Below, piece by piece: positions 1-8,615 of a stretch of DNA of 45,799 nt. Within the stretch, counting starts at the first letter, position 1. Every line of letters begins with the position of its first letter. The position numbers were made by a program, and so were the translations under genes. The notes beneath the pieces are model-generated. The model ran no database searches and was not told the origin of the DNA. It was given only the letters and a program-made list of their open reading frames with translations. This DNA is from Anabaena sp. 4-3 (lineage in GTDB: Bacteria; Cyanobacteriota; Cyanobacteriia; Cyanobacteriales; Nostocaceae): assembly GCF_001597745.1 (NCBI RefSeq), contig NZ_LUHJ01000061.1:1-45799 (forward strand). The letters are read 5' to 3'.

Positions 1-857
1 AAAGTACCAGCACTGATAGTCAAATTATTGACTTCGCTGGCAGTTGTGCCATTGAATGCTAGAGTACCACCACTGAGGGTGAGGGTATTGTTAACAGCCA
101 GATTGTTAACTGTTAATGCCCCACCAGAAACAACCAAGGCTTCATCTGAAATTACATCATTCAGGGAAGTATTACCTGTGCGATGAGTGGTAGTAATATT
201 GTGGCTGGCAAAGCTGATATTTACATCATCACCTGTTTGTGGAGGTTGATTGTCTGTCCAATTACTACTGACATCCCAAAATCCATCAACTGCTGTTTTC
301 CAGGTTCTTGTTGCTTGGTACTCTACCTGAATAACCTCTTCATTAACTACGATTACCCCTGTATCATTTTCTGCTTTTAACTGTGCTAACCTCTCATCTG
401 TTAAACTTTCCCCACGCACCAAATCAGCAAAAATCGCTCCCTCATCTCCAGCACTATCTTGTGCGTTGAGTAAGCTATCAATCTTGTGTCCGATTTCTTC
501 TAACAGCAAGCCAACTAAAGACTCTATTTCCCCTTGTTTGACTACCTGGCTGAGATAATCCCTAGATATATAAATTTGGTTGGTAGACGCAGCAAAAGCC
601 CCATTTGCCCCATTTAACTGGGATGAATTCAGGAGTTCAATTGTTGGCAACCAATCTCCATTCTGCCAAGCTGGCACTAAAGCTAAAGCCGCTTCCTGTG
701 CAAAGGTATCTCCAAATGCCAAGCGCATATTTTCTAGGAACTTTGGACTGATGGCAAAATTCCTCAGATAAAGTTCCACCTGTTCTAATGCTAGTAATAG
801 CGTTGGCTCAAAAGTTACGTCATCACCAGTTAAAGGATTATCTAAGGTAAATGTCAT
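1..857 (-). CDS. Large cell-surface repeat protein, N-terminal part (runs off left edge)
   Basis: The minus strand is open from ATG at 855-857 to the window edge, about 285 codons without a stop. The N-terminus begins MTFTLDNPLTGDDVTFEP. A segment near residues 160-170 reads LLLEEIGHKID, which resembles a degenerate HExxH zinc-protease-type helix seen at the start of some cyanobacterial giant surface proteins. From about residue 215 there are Ser/Thr/Gly-rich stretches such as LTLSGGTLAFNGTT, typical of beta-helix or adhesin repeats. No signal peptide is obvious. The C-terminus and secretion signals lie outside the window. It is probably an exported or surface-associated protein; the function is not known. 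The gene is transcribed away from the transposon and was not interrupted by it. Confidence 0.6.
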   Translation of the reverse strand, partial: MTFTLDNPLTGDDVTFEPTLLLALEQVELYLRNFAISPKFLENMRLAFGDTFAQEAALALVPAWQNGDWLPTIELLNSSQLNGANGAFAASTNQIYISRDYLSQVVKQGEIESLVGLLLEEIGHKIDSLLNAQDSAGDEGAIFADLVRGESLTDERLAQLKAENDTGVIVVNEEVIQVEYQATRTWKTAVDGFWDVSSNWTDNQPPQTGDDVNISFASHNITTTHRTGNTSLNDVISDEALVVSGGALTVNNLAVNNTLTLSGGTLAFNGTTASEVNNLTISAGT

Positions 858-1475
858 AAGGTTGCTGCTTTTTTTGGTGCAAATGGGGTGTTAATTAGGT
901 CATAGTTAGGTGCAGACACACCGCACTGAGGCTATTGGCAAATAGCTATTTTTCAACATCAAACTGGAATTTGATATTGCAATTATTTAGCTACCGTACT
1001 GGCAAACTGAAGCGGTTCAGTGTCTAGCTAATTCCCAGTCGCCGAGGACAATACCGGTATATTTCAGCAAGTCTGCACTCAAAATACTGGGGTTGGGCTG
1101 TCGAAGCGCGATCGCTGTCAAAAGTTCTGGAATTTCACAATTCTGCTTCCTTTTATTTTCTTGTATTTATAAGCACATAAGTAAAAATAAGTATTCTATG
1201 TATACCTAGTGATATAAGAATACACATATTTAACAAGATATATGAATAAAATTTTGATAAATTTTCTGTAAAAACAGTGAATATACTTAATTTTTAATTA
1301 AATTTTCCAAATTCAGGACTTTCAAGATATTGACATTTCTGTGGTTAGTATTATACCGTCCCAATATTCAGATTCCAAAACATTAGTTTCTCTTCCATTC
1401 GCAAATTGAGGAAGCACAGACGGCACAAACCGATAATTATCAGAGTCAAAAATCGACAAAAGGATGATTGAAAAG
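858..1475. other. Intergenic left flank of the transposon
   Basis: AT-rich DNA between the surface-protein start and the transposon end. It must hold the promoter of the minus-strand gene, but no clear promoter stands out. The only notable element is CATTCGCAAATT at 1396-1407, identical to 12 bases just inside the transposon end (1480-1491). Confidence 0.5.
1466..1475 (+). repeat. Left copy of 10-bp flanking direct repeat
   Basis: GATTGAAAAG abuts the TGTACA of the left transposon end. The same ten bases abut the other end at 20614-20623, so this is the likely target-site duplication. Tn7-like TnsB normally makes a 5-bp duplication, so ten identical bases is unexpected. Confidence 0.8.
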
Positions 1476-1682
1476 TGTACATTCGCAAATTAAATGTCGC
1501 TTTTCGCAAACAATGTCGCAACTGTATTGAATGGCTGAAAGCTACATCGTGTAAATATTATAGGTCATTTATCTCTAAGACAGGCTAATTTGCTTGTTTC
1601 GCATATTATATGTCGCATAATCACGTTTTTGCAAATTAAATGTCGTTTGTTAAAGTTGGTGACTTTTGCAAATTAAATGTCG
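1476..1682. promoter_or_regulatory. Transposon end, tnsB side, with TnsB-type repeats
   Basis: Five repeats in one orientation: 1485-1499, 1506-1519 (degenerate, GCAAACAATGTCGC), 1601-1616 (GCATATTATATGTCGC), 1631-1645 and 1668-1682. Three of them match GCAAATTAAATGTCG exactly. The first lies 9 bp inside the TGTACA terminus. This arrangement is that of TnsB binding sites at V-K CAST ends. Confidence 0.85.
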
Positions 1683-1700
1683 TATTCTTTATGAATATAT

Positions 1701-1714
1701 GGTACATTAGTACC
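1701..1714. promoter_or_regulatory. Palindrome upstream of tnsB (possible operator)
   Basis: GGTAC-ATTA-GTACC is a perfect 5-bp-arm palindrome ending 10 bp before the tnsB ATG. It lies just past the last TnsB-type repeat, so it could be an operator for the transposition genes. A chance palindrome cannot be excluded. Confidence 0.35.
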
Positions 1715-1724
1715 TTAATTACTC

Positions 1725-3614
1725 ATGAGTGGGTTTCACTCTATGGCAGACAGAGAAATTGAATTCACTGAAGAATCGACCCAAGATTCAGATGCTATTT
1801 TGCTTGACAATAGTAATTTTGTCGTAGACCCATCCCAGATTATTCTGGCAACGTCAGATAAACATAAACTGACATTTAATCTAATCCAGTGGCTTGCTCA
1901 ATCACCTACCCGTACAGTTAAATCTGAGAGAAAACAAGCAATTGCAAATACTCTTAGTGTTTCTACCCGCCAAGTAGAACGTCTTCTCAAACAATACAAT
2001 GAAGACAAGTTAAGAGAGACAGCAGGAACAGAACGAGCAGATAAGGGAAAACATCGAGTTAGCGAATACTGGCAAGAATTTATCAAAACAACTTATGAAA
2101 AGAGTCTGAAAGACAAACATCCAATATCGCCAGCGTCCATAGTTCGTGAAGTGAAGCGACACGCGATCGTTGACCTTGGGTTAAAACCAGGAGATTATCC
2201 GCATCAAGCTACTGTTTATAGAATTTTAGAGCCATTAATCGCACAACATAAGCGGAAGACAAGAGTCAGAAATCCGGGTTCAGGTTCTTGGATGACAGTG
2301 GTAACACGAGATGGCCAACTTCTGAGGGCTGACTTTAGTAACCAAATTATCCAGTGCGACCATACTAAATTAGATATTCGCATAGTGGATATTCATGGTG
2401 ATTTATTGTCGGAGCGTCCCTGGTTGACTACTGTTGTCGATACATACTCAAGCTGCGTCCTGGGTTTCCGCTTATGGATTAAACAACCGGGTTCTACAGA
2501 AGTGGCTTTAGCTTTACGGCACGCTATTTTGCCCAAACAGTACCCTGACGATTATCAGCTAAATAAATCTTGGAACGTTTATGGGAATCCTTTTCAGTAT
2601 TTCTTCACTGACGGTGGAAAAGATTTTCGCTCCAAACATCTTAAAGCCATTGGTAAGAAATTAGGATTTCAGTGTGAACTACGCGATCGCCCACCAGAAG
2701 GCGGTATTGTAGAACGGATTTTCAAAACAATTAATACTCAAGTTCTCAAAGACCTCCCTGGTTATACAGGAGCAAATGTCCAAGAACGCCCGGAAAACGC
2801 GGAGAAAGAAGCCTGTTTAACAATACAGGATTTAGACAAAATTTTAGCCAGTTTCTTCTGCGACATTTATAACCATGAACCTTATCCTAAAGAACCTCGT
2901 GATACCAGATTTGAACGCTGGTTTAAGGGCATGGGAGAAAAACTGCCTGAACGTTTGGATGAGAGGGAATTAGACATCTGTTTAATGAAAGAAACCCAAC
3001 GAGTTGTTCAAGCGCATGGTTCTATCCAGTTTGAAAATCTCATTTATCGAGGAGAGTCACTCAAGGCACATAAAGGTGAATATGTGACGCTGAGATATGA
3101 CCCCGACCATATCCTGACTCTATTTGTATACAGTTGTGAAACTGATGATAATTTAGAGGAATTTTTGGGTTACGCTCATGCTGTCAACATGGATACCCAT
3201 GACTTGAGTTTAGAAGAGTTAAAAACCCTGAATAAAGAGCGCAGTAAAGCCCGTAAGGAGCATTTTAATTATGATGCCTTATTAGCATTGGGCAAACGCA
3301 AGGAGCTTGTGGATGAGCGTAAAGCAGATAAAAAAGAAAAAAGGCACTCAGAACAAAAGCGTCTCCGTTCTGCATCTAAGAAGGACTCAAATATTATTGA
3401 ACTACGTAAAAGTAGGGTATCCAAGTCTTTAAGGAAACAAGAAACTCAGGAAATTTTACCAGAGAGAGTTTCTAGGGAAGAAATCAAGTTTGAGAAGATA
3501 GAACTAGAACCACAGGAAACTCTATCAGCTTCACCTAAGCCTAACCCTCAAGAAGAACAGAGACATAAGTTAGTTCTCTCTAAACGTCAAAAAAATTTGA
3601 AAAACATTTGGTAA
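1725..3614 (+). CDS. tnsB: CAST transposase TnsB (DDE, rve family)
   Basis: Catalytic subunit that binds the end repeats, cleaves the 3' ends and joins them to target DNA. The 629-aa length fits V-K TnsB. An N-terminal HTH region lies at about residues 60-95. The retroviral-integrase core has visible DDE residues: D212 (QCDHTK), D296 (FFTDGGKD) and E330 (GGIVERIF). The C-terminus (about 500-629) is Lys/Arg-rich and charged, as in proteins that recruit the TnsC filament. The gene starts 43 bp after the last end repeat, so TnsB may repress itself. A second ATG at 1743 (MADREIEF) is a possible start. tnsC follows after 3 bp. No tnsA fusion or separate tnsA is present, as is usual for V-K. Confidence 0.95.
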   Translation: MSGFHSMADREIEFTEESTQDSDAILLDNSNFVVDPSQIILATSDKHKLTFNLIQWLAQSPTRTVKSERKQAIANTLSVSTRQVERLLKQYNEDKLRETAGTERADKGKHRVSEYWQEFIKTTYEKSLKDKHPISPASIVREVKRHAIVDLGLKPGDYPHQATVYRILEPLIAQHKRKTRVRNPGSGSWMTVVTRDGQLLRADFSNQIIQCDHTKLDIRIVDIHGDLLSERPWLTTVVDTYSSCVLGFRLWIKQPGSTEVALALRHAILPKQYPDDYQLNKSWNVYGNPFQYFFTDGGKDFRSKHLKAIGKKLGFQCELRDRPPEGGIVERIFKTINTQVLKDLPGYTGANVQERPENAEKEACLTIQDLDKILASFFCDIYNHEPYPKEPRDTRFERWFKGMGEKLPERLDERELDICLMKETQRVVQAHGSIQFENLIYRGESLKAHKGEYVTLRYDPDHILTLFVYSCETDDNLEEFLGYAHAVNMDTHDLSLEELKTLNKERSKARKEHFNYDALLALGKRKELVDERKADKKEKRHSEQKRLRSASKKDSNIIELRKSRVSKSLRKQETQEILPERVSREEIKFEKIELEPQETLSASPKPNPQEEQRHKLVLSKRQKNLKNIW

Positions 3615-3617
3615 ATT

Positions 3618-4472
3618 ATGGCGCGATCGCAACTGGCAAACCAACCCATTGTTGAAGTCCTAGCCCCACAGTTAGACCTCAATGCTCAAATTGCTAAAGC
3701 TATTGATATTGAAGAGATTTTCAGAAATTGTTTTATCACAACTGATCGGGTTTCGGAATGCTTCAGATGGTTAGATGAACTGCGTATTCTCAAGCAATGT
3801 GGTCGAATCATTGGCCCAAGAAACGTGGGAAAAAGCAGAGCAGCACTTCACTATCGAGATGAGGATAAAAAACGAATTTCTTATGTAAAAGCTTGGTCAG
3901 CATCCAGTTCTAAGCGTATATTTTCACAAATTCTGAAGGATATTAACCACGCTGCACCTACAGGTAAACGACAGGATTTACGCCCAAGATTAGCTGGTAG
4001 TCTTGAACTTTTTGGACTGGAATTGGTGATTATAGATAATGCTGATAACCTTCAGAAAGAAGCACTTATAGACTTAAAGCAACTTTTTGAAGAATGTCAT
4101 GTTCCTATCGTCTTAATAGGAGGCAAGGAGTTAGATAATATTTTGCAGGATTGTGATTTGTTGACTAATTTCCCAACACTGTATGAGTTTGAACGCTTGG
4201 AATATGATGATTTTAGAAAGACATTAAGTACAATTGAATTAGATATTCTGTCTCTTCCAGAATCATCTCATTTAGCAGAGGGGAATATTTTTGAGATTTT
4301 AGCGGTTAGTACAAGTGGGCGAATGGGGATTTTAGTCAAGATACTTACTAAGGCAGTTTTACATTCTCTAAAAAATGGATTTGGCAGGGTGGATGAAAGC
4401 ATACTAGAAAAAATTGCTAGTCGTTATGGTACAAAATATGTTCCTCTCGAAAACAGAAACAGGAATGAATGA
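3618..4472 (+). CDS. tnsC: CAST AAA+ regulator TnsC
   Basis: AAA+ ATPase that forms filaments on DNA and links the Cas12k-TniQ target complex to TnsB. It is 284 aa, the short form typical of V-K elements. Walker A is GPRNVGKS at 66-73 and Walker B is VIID at about 137-140. The gene starts 3 bp after the tnsB stop and its last codons overlap the tniQ start, so the three are probably translated from one mRNA. Its similarity to TniB and TnsC proteins is clear throughout, with no sign of damage. Confidence 0.95.
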   Translation: MARSQLANQPIVEVLAPQLDLNAQIAKAIDIEEIFRNCFITTDRVSECFRWLDELRILKQCGRIIGPRNVGKSRAALHYRDEDKKRISYVKAWSASSSKRIFSQILKDINHAAPTGKRQDLRPRLAGSLELFGLELVIIDNADNLQKEALIDLKQLFEECHVPIVLIGGKELDNILQDCDLLTNFPTLYEFERLEYDDFRKTLSTIELDILSLPESSHLAEGNIFEILAVSTSGRMGILVKILTKAVLHSLKNGFGRVDESILEKIASRYGTKYVPLENRNRNE

Positions 4473-4980
4473 GGATGATGAAATTCGCCCAAAGTTAGGC
4501 TATGTTGAGCCTTATGAGGGAGAGAGCATTAGTCATTATTTGGGGAGGTTGCGTCGATTTAAGGCTAATAGCCTACCTTCTGGATACTCTTTAGGAAAAA
4601 TTGCTGGTCTTGGTGCTGTAACGACACGATGGGAAAAACTGTACTTTAACCCATTTCCTAATAGACAGGAGTTGGAGGCTTTGGCATCTGTGGTGGGAGT
4701 TAGCGCAGAAAGATTCATAGAGATGCTTCCACCTAAAGGTGTAACAATGAAGCCCCGTCCAATTAGGTTATGCGCTGCTTGCTATGCGGAAGTACCTTGT
4801 CATCGCATTGATTGGCAGTTTAAGGACAAAATGAAGTGCGATCGCCACAATTTACGTTTGCTAACAAAGTGTACTAACTGTGAAACGCCTTTCCCCATTC
4901 CCGCAGATTGGGCGCAAGGTGAATGTCCTCATTGTTCGCTGTCCTTTGCAAAGATGGTGAAGCGTCAGAAACTTCGATAA
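4465..4980 (+). CDS. tniQ: CAST targeting adaptor TniQ
   Basis: Small TniQ (171 aa from this start) that bridges Cas12k-RNA and the TnsC filament. The N-terminus contains YEGESISHYLGRLRRF, the TniQ family signature. The C-terminal half has zinc-ribbon Cys/His sets (LCAACYAEVPCHR, then MKCDRHNL, CTNCETPF, CPHCSLSF). I chose ATG 4465 because it overlaps the tnsC stop as ATGAATGA and gives a protein of the normal length. An upstream in-frame ATG at 4414 would add 17 residues encoded inside tnsC and is less likely. It is the last gene of the tnsBC-tniQ operon. Confidence 0.93.
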   Translation: MNEDDEIRPKLGYVEPYEGESISHYLGRLRRFKANSLPSGYSLGKIAGLGAVTTRWEKLYFNPFPNRQELEALASVVGVSAERFIEMLPPKGVTMKPRPIRLCAACYAEVPCHRIDWQFKDKMKCDRHNLRLLTKCTNCETPFPIPADWAQGECPHCSLSFAKMVKRQKLR

Positions 4981-5574
4981 GAAATGCGATCGCTCATGGA
5001 GACAAATCTGATTTTATCTATAGCTAAATAGTCAAAGTTATGACTATAAGACTGTTTTAGTTTGTACACATAGAAACAATGTAAATCTATATTTGCACAG
5101 ACTGGACTTGAAGCAGGCGGAAGGGTAGAGAAAAGAAGTATAAGTTAATAAAATGAATTAGTGACGAAATCAACTCAGCCAGAAAACTTGCTAATTGTCA
5201 TAAAAAATTTGGGTAAAAATATTGAGAGCCTTGTATTAAAATACTTTCAATTATTATAAGTTGATTATTTACTAATTCATATCTCAATGAGTGATGTTAT
5301 CAGAGTAAAATTAGAACCTATATATTTGGGTACTTTTTCGTTTTACGTTCGTCGCCACAATAGATTAATCAATTTATTGTTTAAGCCAATTTACCACTAA
5401 TCTTTGTAATATCTTAGAGTTGTATGGGTGTAAGTTTAAAGCAATAATGATGTTAATACAACCGTGTTAGTACCAACCAAGTCAATATCTGTAACCGCTA
5501 GTGAAATAAAGTATAATTAAATCAAAATTAACTAATGGATATGCTATATTGGGCCCACAGATAGGGCAATAATT
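4981..5574. other. Intergenic region between tniQ and cargo
   Basis: About 590 bp of AT-rich DNA at the boundary of the transposition module and the cargo. A 37-codon frame at 5287-5400 exists, but I see no support for it. TATAAT at 5512-5517 could be a -10 for the next gene, without a good -35. No RNA gene is visible. Confidence 0.4.
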
Positions 5575-7032
5575 ATGGACATAAATCAATTATCTATTAT
5601 TGTACAGCAACTGATTTCACTCCCTCATGAAACTGAGTGGATAGAATTGAAAGAAAATAATGAAGATCCAGCAATAATAGGGGAATATATTTCGGCTTTA
5701 TCAAATTCTGCTGCTTTACATCGCCAAAATGCTGGTTATTTGGTTTGGGGAATCGAAGATAATACACATAATGTTGTGGGAACTCTATTTAAGCCTAAAC
5801 AAGCAAAGTGCGGTAATGAAGAATTAGAAAATTGGATACTTAGACTACTTTCCCCTAGAATTAATTTTAAAATTTATGAATTTATTTTTAAAGATAAAAA
5901 TATAGTATTATTTGACATTCCTAGTGCTAGTCATCAACCGATTAGTTTTCAAGGGGTGGAATATATTAGAGTTGGTAGCTACAAGAAAAAACTTAAGGAT
6001 TATCCAGAAAAGGAAAAGGAATTATGGAATTTGTTCCATTATCAAACTTTTGAAAAAAAAATAGCCTTAGAAAATGTAACAGCAGATGAAGTTTTAGCAA
6101 AAATCAATTATCCAAGTTATTTTGATATAACAAAACAAAACCTTCCTGATAATAAGGAGGGAATTATAAGACGTTTGAGCGAAGAAAAAATAATAAATAT
6201 AAAGCCTGGCAACTATTATGATATTACAAATTTTGGAGCAATCCTTTTTGCTAAAAAATTAAGTGATTTTGAACGATTAGGTAGGAAAGCAATTAGAGTT
6301 ATTGTATATAAAGGCAAAGGTAGAATTGATACCCAAAGAGAACGAGTATTTGATAAAGGCTATGCTATCAGCTATGAAGAAATTATTGAATTTATAAATA
6401 ATCAACTCCCTCAAAATGAACAAATTGGCCAGGCTTTACGCCAAAATATTAAAATGTATCCAGAAATTGCTATTAGAGAGCTAGTTGCTAACGCCATGAT
6501 TCACCAAGATTTTAATATGACTGGTGTTAGCTCTACTGTTGAAATATTTTCTGACCGTATAGAAATCAGAAATCCGGGTGAACCATTAGTTGATACAATA
6601 CGTTTTATAGACACTCCTCCTCAGTCTCGCAATGAAGATTTAGCCGCCTTTATGAGAAGAATTAATATCTGTGAAGAACGTGGTAGTGGTATAGACAAAG
6701 TAGTTGATTCAATAGAGTTTTTTCAGTTACCTGCTCCAGAATTTAACGTTAAAAATCAACACACAGAAGCTATTTTATTAAGCTATAGAGAATTAAAAGA
6801 TATGGACAAAAGTGACCGCATTAGGGCTTGTTATCAGCACGCTTGTCTACGTTATGTGTGTAGAGAACAAATGACTAATGAATCTTTAAGAAAAAGATTT
6901 GCTATTGTTGATAAAAATTATTCTATGGCTTCTCGAATTATTGCAGATACAATGAATGAAAACTTAATCAAGCTATACGATCCTGAAAATAGATCCAAAA
7001 AACACGCCAAATATGTTCCCTTTTGGGCATAA
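5575..7032 (+). CDS. AlbA_2/Schlafen-type ATP-binding DNA-binding protein
   Basis: 485-aa protein of the COG2865 type. Residues 18-60 (TEWIELKENN ... YLVWGIED) form the AlbA_2 (Schlafen-like) domain. Around residue 299 the sequence AIRELVANAMIHQDF matches the N-box of GHKL-type ATPases in this family, followed by IEIRNPGEP. The C-terminal ~80 residues may be a winged helix. Such proteins are described as regulators or as parts of defence loci; the substrate here is unknown. It is the first cargo gene, on the same strand as tniQ but about 600 bp away, so it is probably transcribed separately. Its codon use is more AT-rich than the tns genes, consistent with separate acquisition. Confidence 0.8.
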   Translation: MDINQLSIIVQQLISLPHETEWIELKENNEDPAIIGEYISALSNSAALHRQNAGYLVWGIEDNTHNVVGTLFKPKQAKCGNEELENWILRLLSPRINFKIYEFIFKDKNIVLFDIPSASHQPISFQGVEYIRVGSYKKKLKDYPEKEKELWNLFHYQTFEKKIALENVTADEVLAKINYPSYFDITKQNLPDNKEGIIRRLSEEKIINIKPGNYYDITNFGAILFAKKLSDFERLGRKAIRVIVYKGKGRIDTQRERVFDKGYAISYEEIIEFINNQLPQNEQIGQALRQNIKMYPEIAIRELVANAMIHQDFNMTGVSSTVEIFSDRIEIRNPGEPLVDTIRFIDTPPQSRNEDLAAFMRRINICEERGSGIDKVVDSIEFFQLPAPEFNVKNQHTEAILLSYRELKDMDKSDRIRACYQHACLRYVCREQMTNESLRKRFAIVDKNYSMASRIIADTMNENLIKLYDPENRSKKHAKYVPFWA

Positions 7033-7427
7033 ATGATGAGCTTTTCTTATATAAAAGATAAGATTATTTTATGTGACGGTTATGTGACTGGCAGCCAAAA
7101 ATGATGATTTTACAGAAAAATAAAATCGCTGAAAGTCTTGTCTATTGGAGGTTTTAAGAAAAATTGCTTCAGTGCTGGTTATGTGATTCAGGAAATTGCT
7201 TAGAATTATTAATAGTTTGTAAACGATAGGGGAATTGAATCCCTTGGAGCCGACATTAGGAGCCATGCCCAGCACCACGCACGCCCATGAAACAAGGAAG
7301 TGAATTTTTCACTCCCTTTAAATCAGAACGGTCGAATTTTGAAGAGTAAGGCTCACAATTCCCTTTTGAATGATGCTTTTAAGTATTGATTTTAGCAGTG
7401 CTTGTCAGGGTAATTGATGAGTTTTAT
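7033..7427. terminator. Convergent intergenic region with weak hairpin
   Basis: The AlbA_2 gene and the hsd operon converge here. AGTGAA-TTT-TTCACT at 7299-7313 is a short hairpin that could end transcription, but it lacks a long T-run. Nothing else convincing is present in this 395-bp gap. Confidence 0.3.
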
Positions 7428-8615
7428 CTACAATTCTCCTTTGAATGCTTTGTCTAAGATAGAAGGTAGTAACGCATCAAGTTCTTTTATTGCTTCTTCT
7501 CTTAGCCCTTTCATTGCGTCTACTTTGCTTCGTAACTCATCAAGGTAAGTGACGATGCGGCATTGTTCCGAGATGGATAAATCTGACGGAAAAGGAATAT
7601 TCATCACAACTTCCTGTGAAATCTTTTTCATAGTTGGACTTGTTCCCTTTGCTTTACTCTTGATATAGTCACGAACTAATTTACAAGCAAGCCAATGATG
7701 TACAAATTGTTTATTCGCCTTAAATTCATCAATCTCTAAGCGCATCATCAAGTCAGGGTAAATACAGGGATAGGGAGAACCATTGTAAATAGCTGCGTGT
7801 CCTACCAGTTCAGGAGTATTGCTTCTGGTAATGAGTAGATCACCAGGTTTTAACCAGTAATGTGCATCTAGGGAAACAGGTTCTGATGTTCTTTTAAATT
7901 CTGTTTGGCGGTAGGAAAATCCTGTAACAGCACCAAGTGACAAAATGGGAGTCCCTTCTGGCATATTGTCGCATCTTGCTGACCAACCATTTCTGGGTTT
8001 TTCAAGCAAAACATCTGATAAATGACCTTTAATCAGAGTCTTGCTGAATAATTTTGTTGACTCAACCGGAAGAAGTGCCTCTGTTTCTTCAAGTGCTTTT
8101 TGACGTAGCGATCGCACTTCCTCAAGCTTCCCCACCAGTTCCTCAATTCGTGCCACAATCCGCCGTTGTTCCTCTAGTGGTGGTAGGGGGATTATATATC
8201 CCAGGACATCGTTTGGCCGTATCGCTGCATAATTAGTTGATCCTTGAGCAGTTACCTGATCACGGAATGCTGGAGTGCGAATAAAATAGTCTAAAAATTT
8301 TATATCTAGCAACAATTCATTGATTTCAAATAAAAAATAATGACTGCTAACAATAGCTCCATCAAGATTTGTAGGTACAATACCGAATCCGCCTATTTTG
8401 GCATCAATTTCAGCAACTAATAAATCATCAGTTTTGCAAATCTGCTGTTTTTTAGTTTTAATCTCAGCACCTTGGACAATATCTCTTAGTTCAATACCTT
8501 GAGCGTGTAACTTGACACGACATCGCTTATATTTTTTAAAATCATCAATTTCAATAAATTCTTTCCTATGCTTAATAACTTGTTCTAAATTTACGACATC
8601 CCAACCTTTACTCAT
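7428..8615 (-). CDS. hsdS: Type I restriction-modification specificity subunit HsdS
   Basis: DNA-recognition subunit of a type I restriction-modification complex (395 aa). Two target-recognition domains (about 1-150 and 200-350) are each followed by a conserved helical spacer. The first spacer reads LPPLEEQRRIVARIEELVGK and the second CRIVTYLDELRSKVDAMK. This is the normal two-half layout, so the protein should recognise a bipartite site. The ATG overlaps the hsdM stop by 4 bp (ATGA), indicating translational coupling. It is the last gene of the operon. The recognition sequence cannot be read from the DNA. Confidence 0.93.
   Translation of the reverse strand: MSKGWDVVNLEQVIKHRKEFIEIDDFKKYKRCRVKLHAQGIELRDIVQGAEIKTKKQQICKTDDLLVAEIDAKIGGFGIVPTNLDGAIVSSHYFLFEINELLLDIKFLDYFIRTPAFRDQVTAQGSTNYAAIRPNDVLGYIIPLPPLEEQRRIVARIEELVGKLEEVRSLRQKALEETEALLPVESTKLFSKTLIKGHLSDVLLEKPRNGWSARCDNMPEGTPILSLGAVTGFSYRQTEFKRTSEPVSLDAHYWLKPGDLLITRSNTPELVGHAAIYNGSPYPCIYPDLMMRLEIDEFKANKQFVHHWLACKLVRDYIKSKAKGTSPTMKKISQEVVMNIPFPSDLSISEQCRIVTYLDELRSKVDAMKGLREEAIKELDALLPSILDKAFKGEL

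Noticed and set aside
5287-5400. 37-codon frame after tniQ
   Set aside because: Too short, no motif and no coupling with neighbours.
7069-7278. 69-codon minus-strand frame downstream of the AlbA_2 gene
   Set aside because: No ribosome-binding site, no recognisable motif, and it lies in a convergent intergenic region.
7205-7290. tRNA-like segment between the AlbA_2 gene and hsdS (minus strand AGGGATTCAATTCCCT)
   Set aside because: The apparent T-arm has a six-base loop, and no acceptor or anticodon stem can be built around it.
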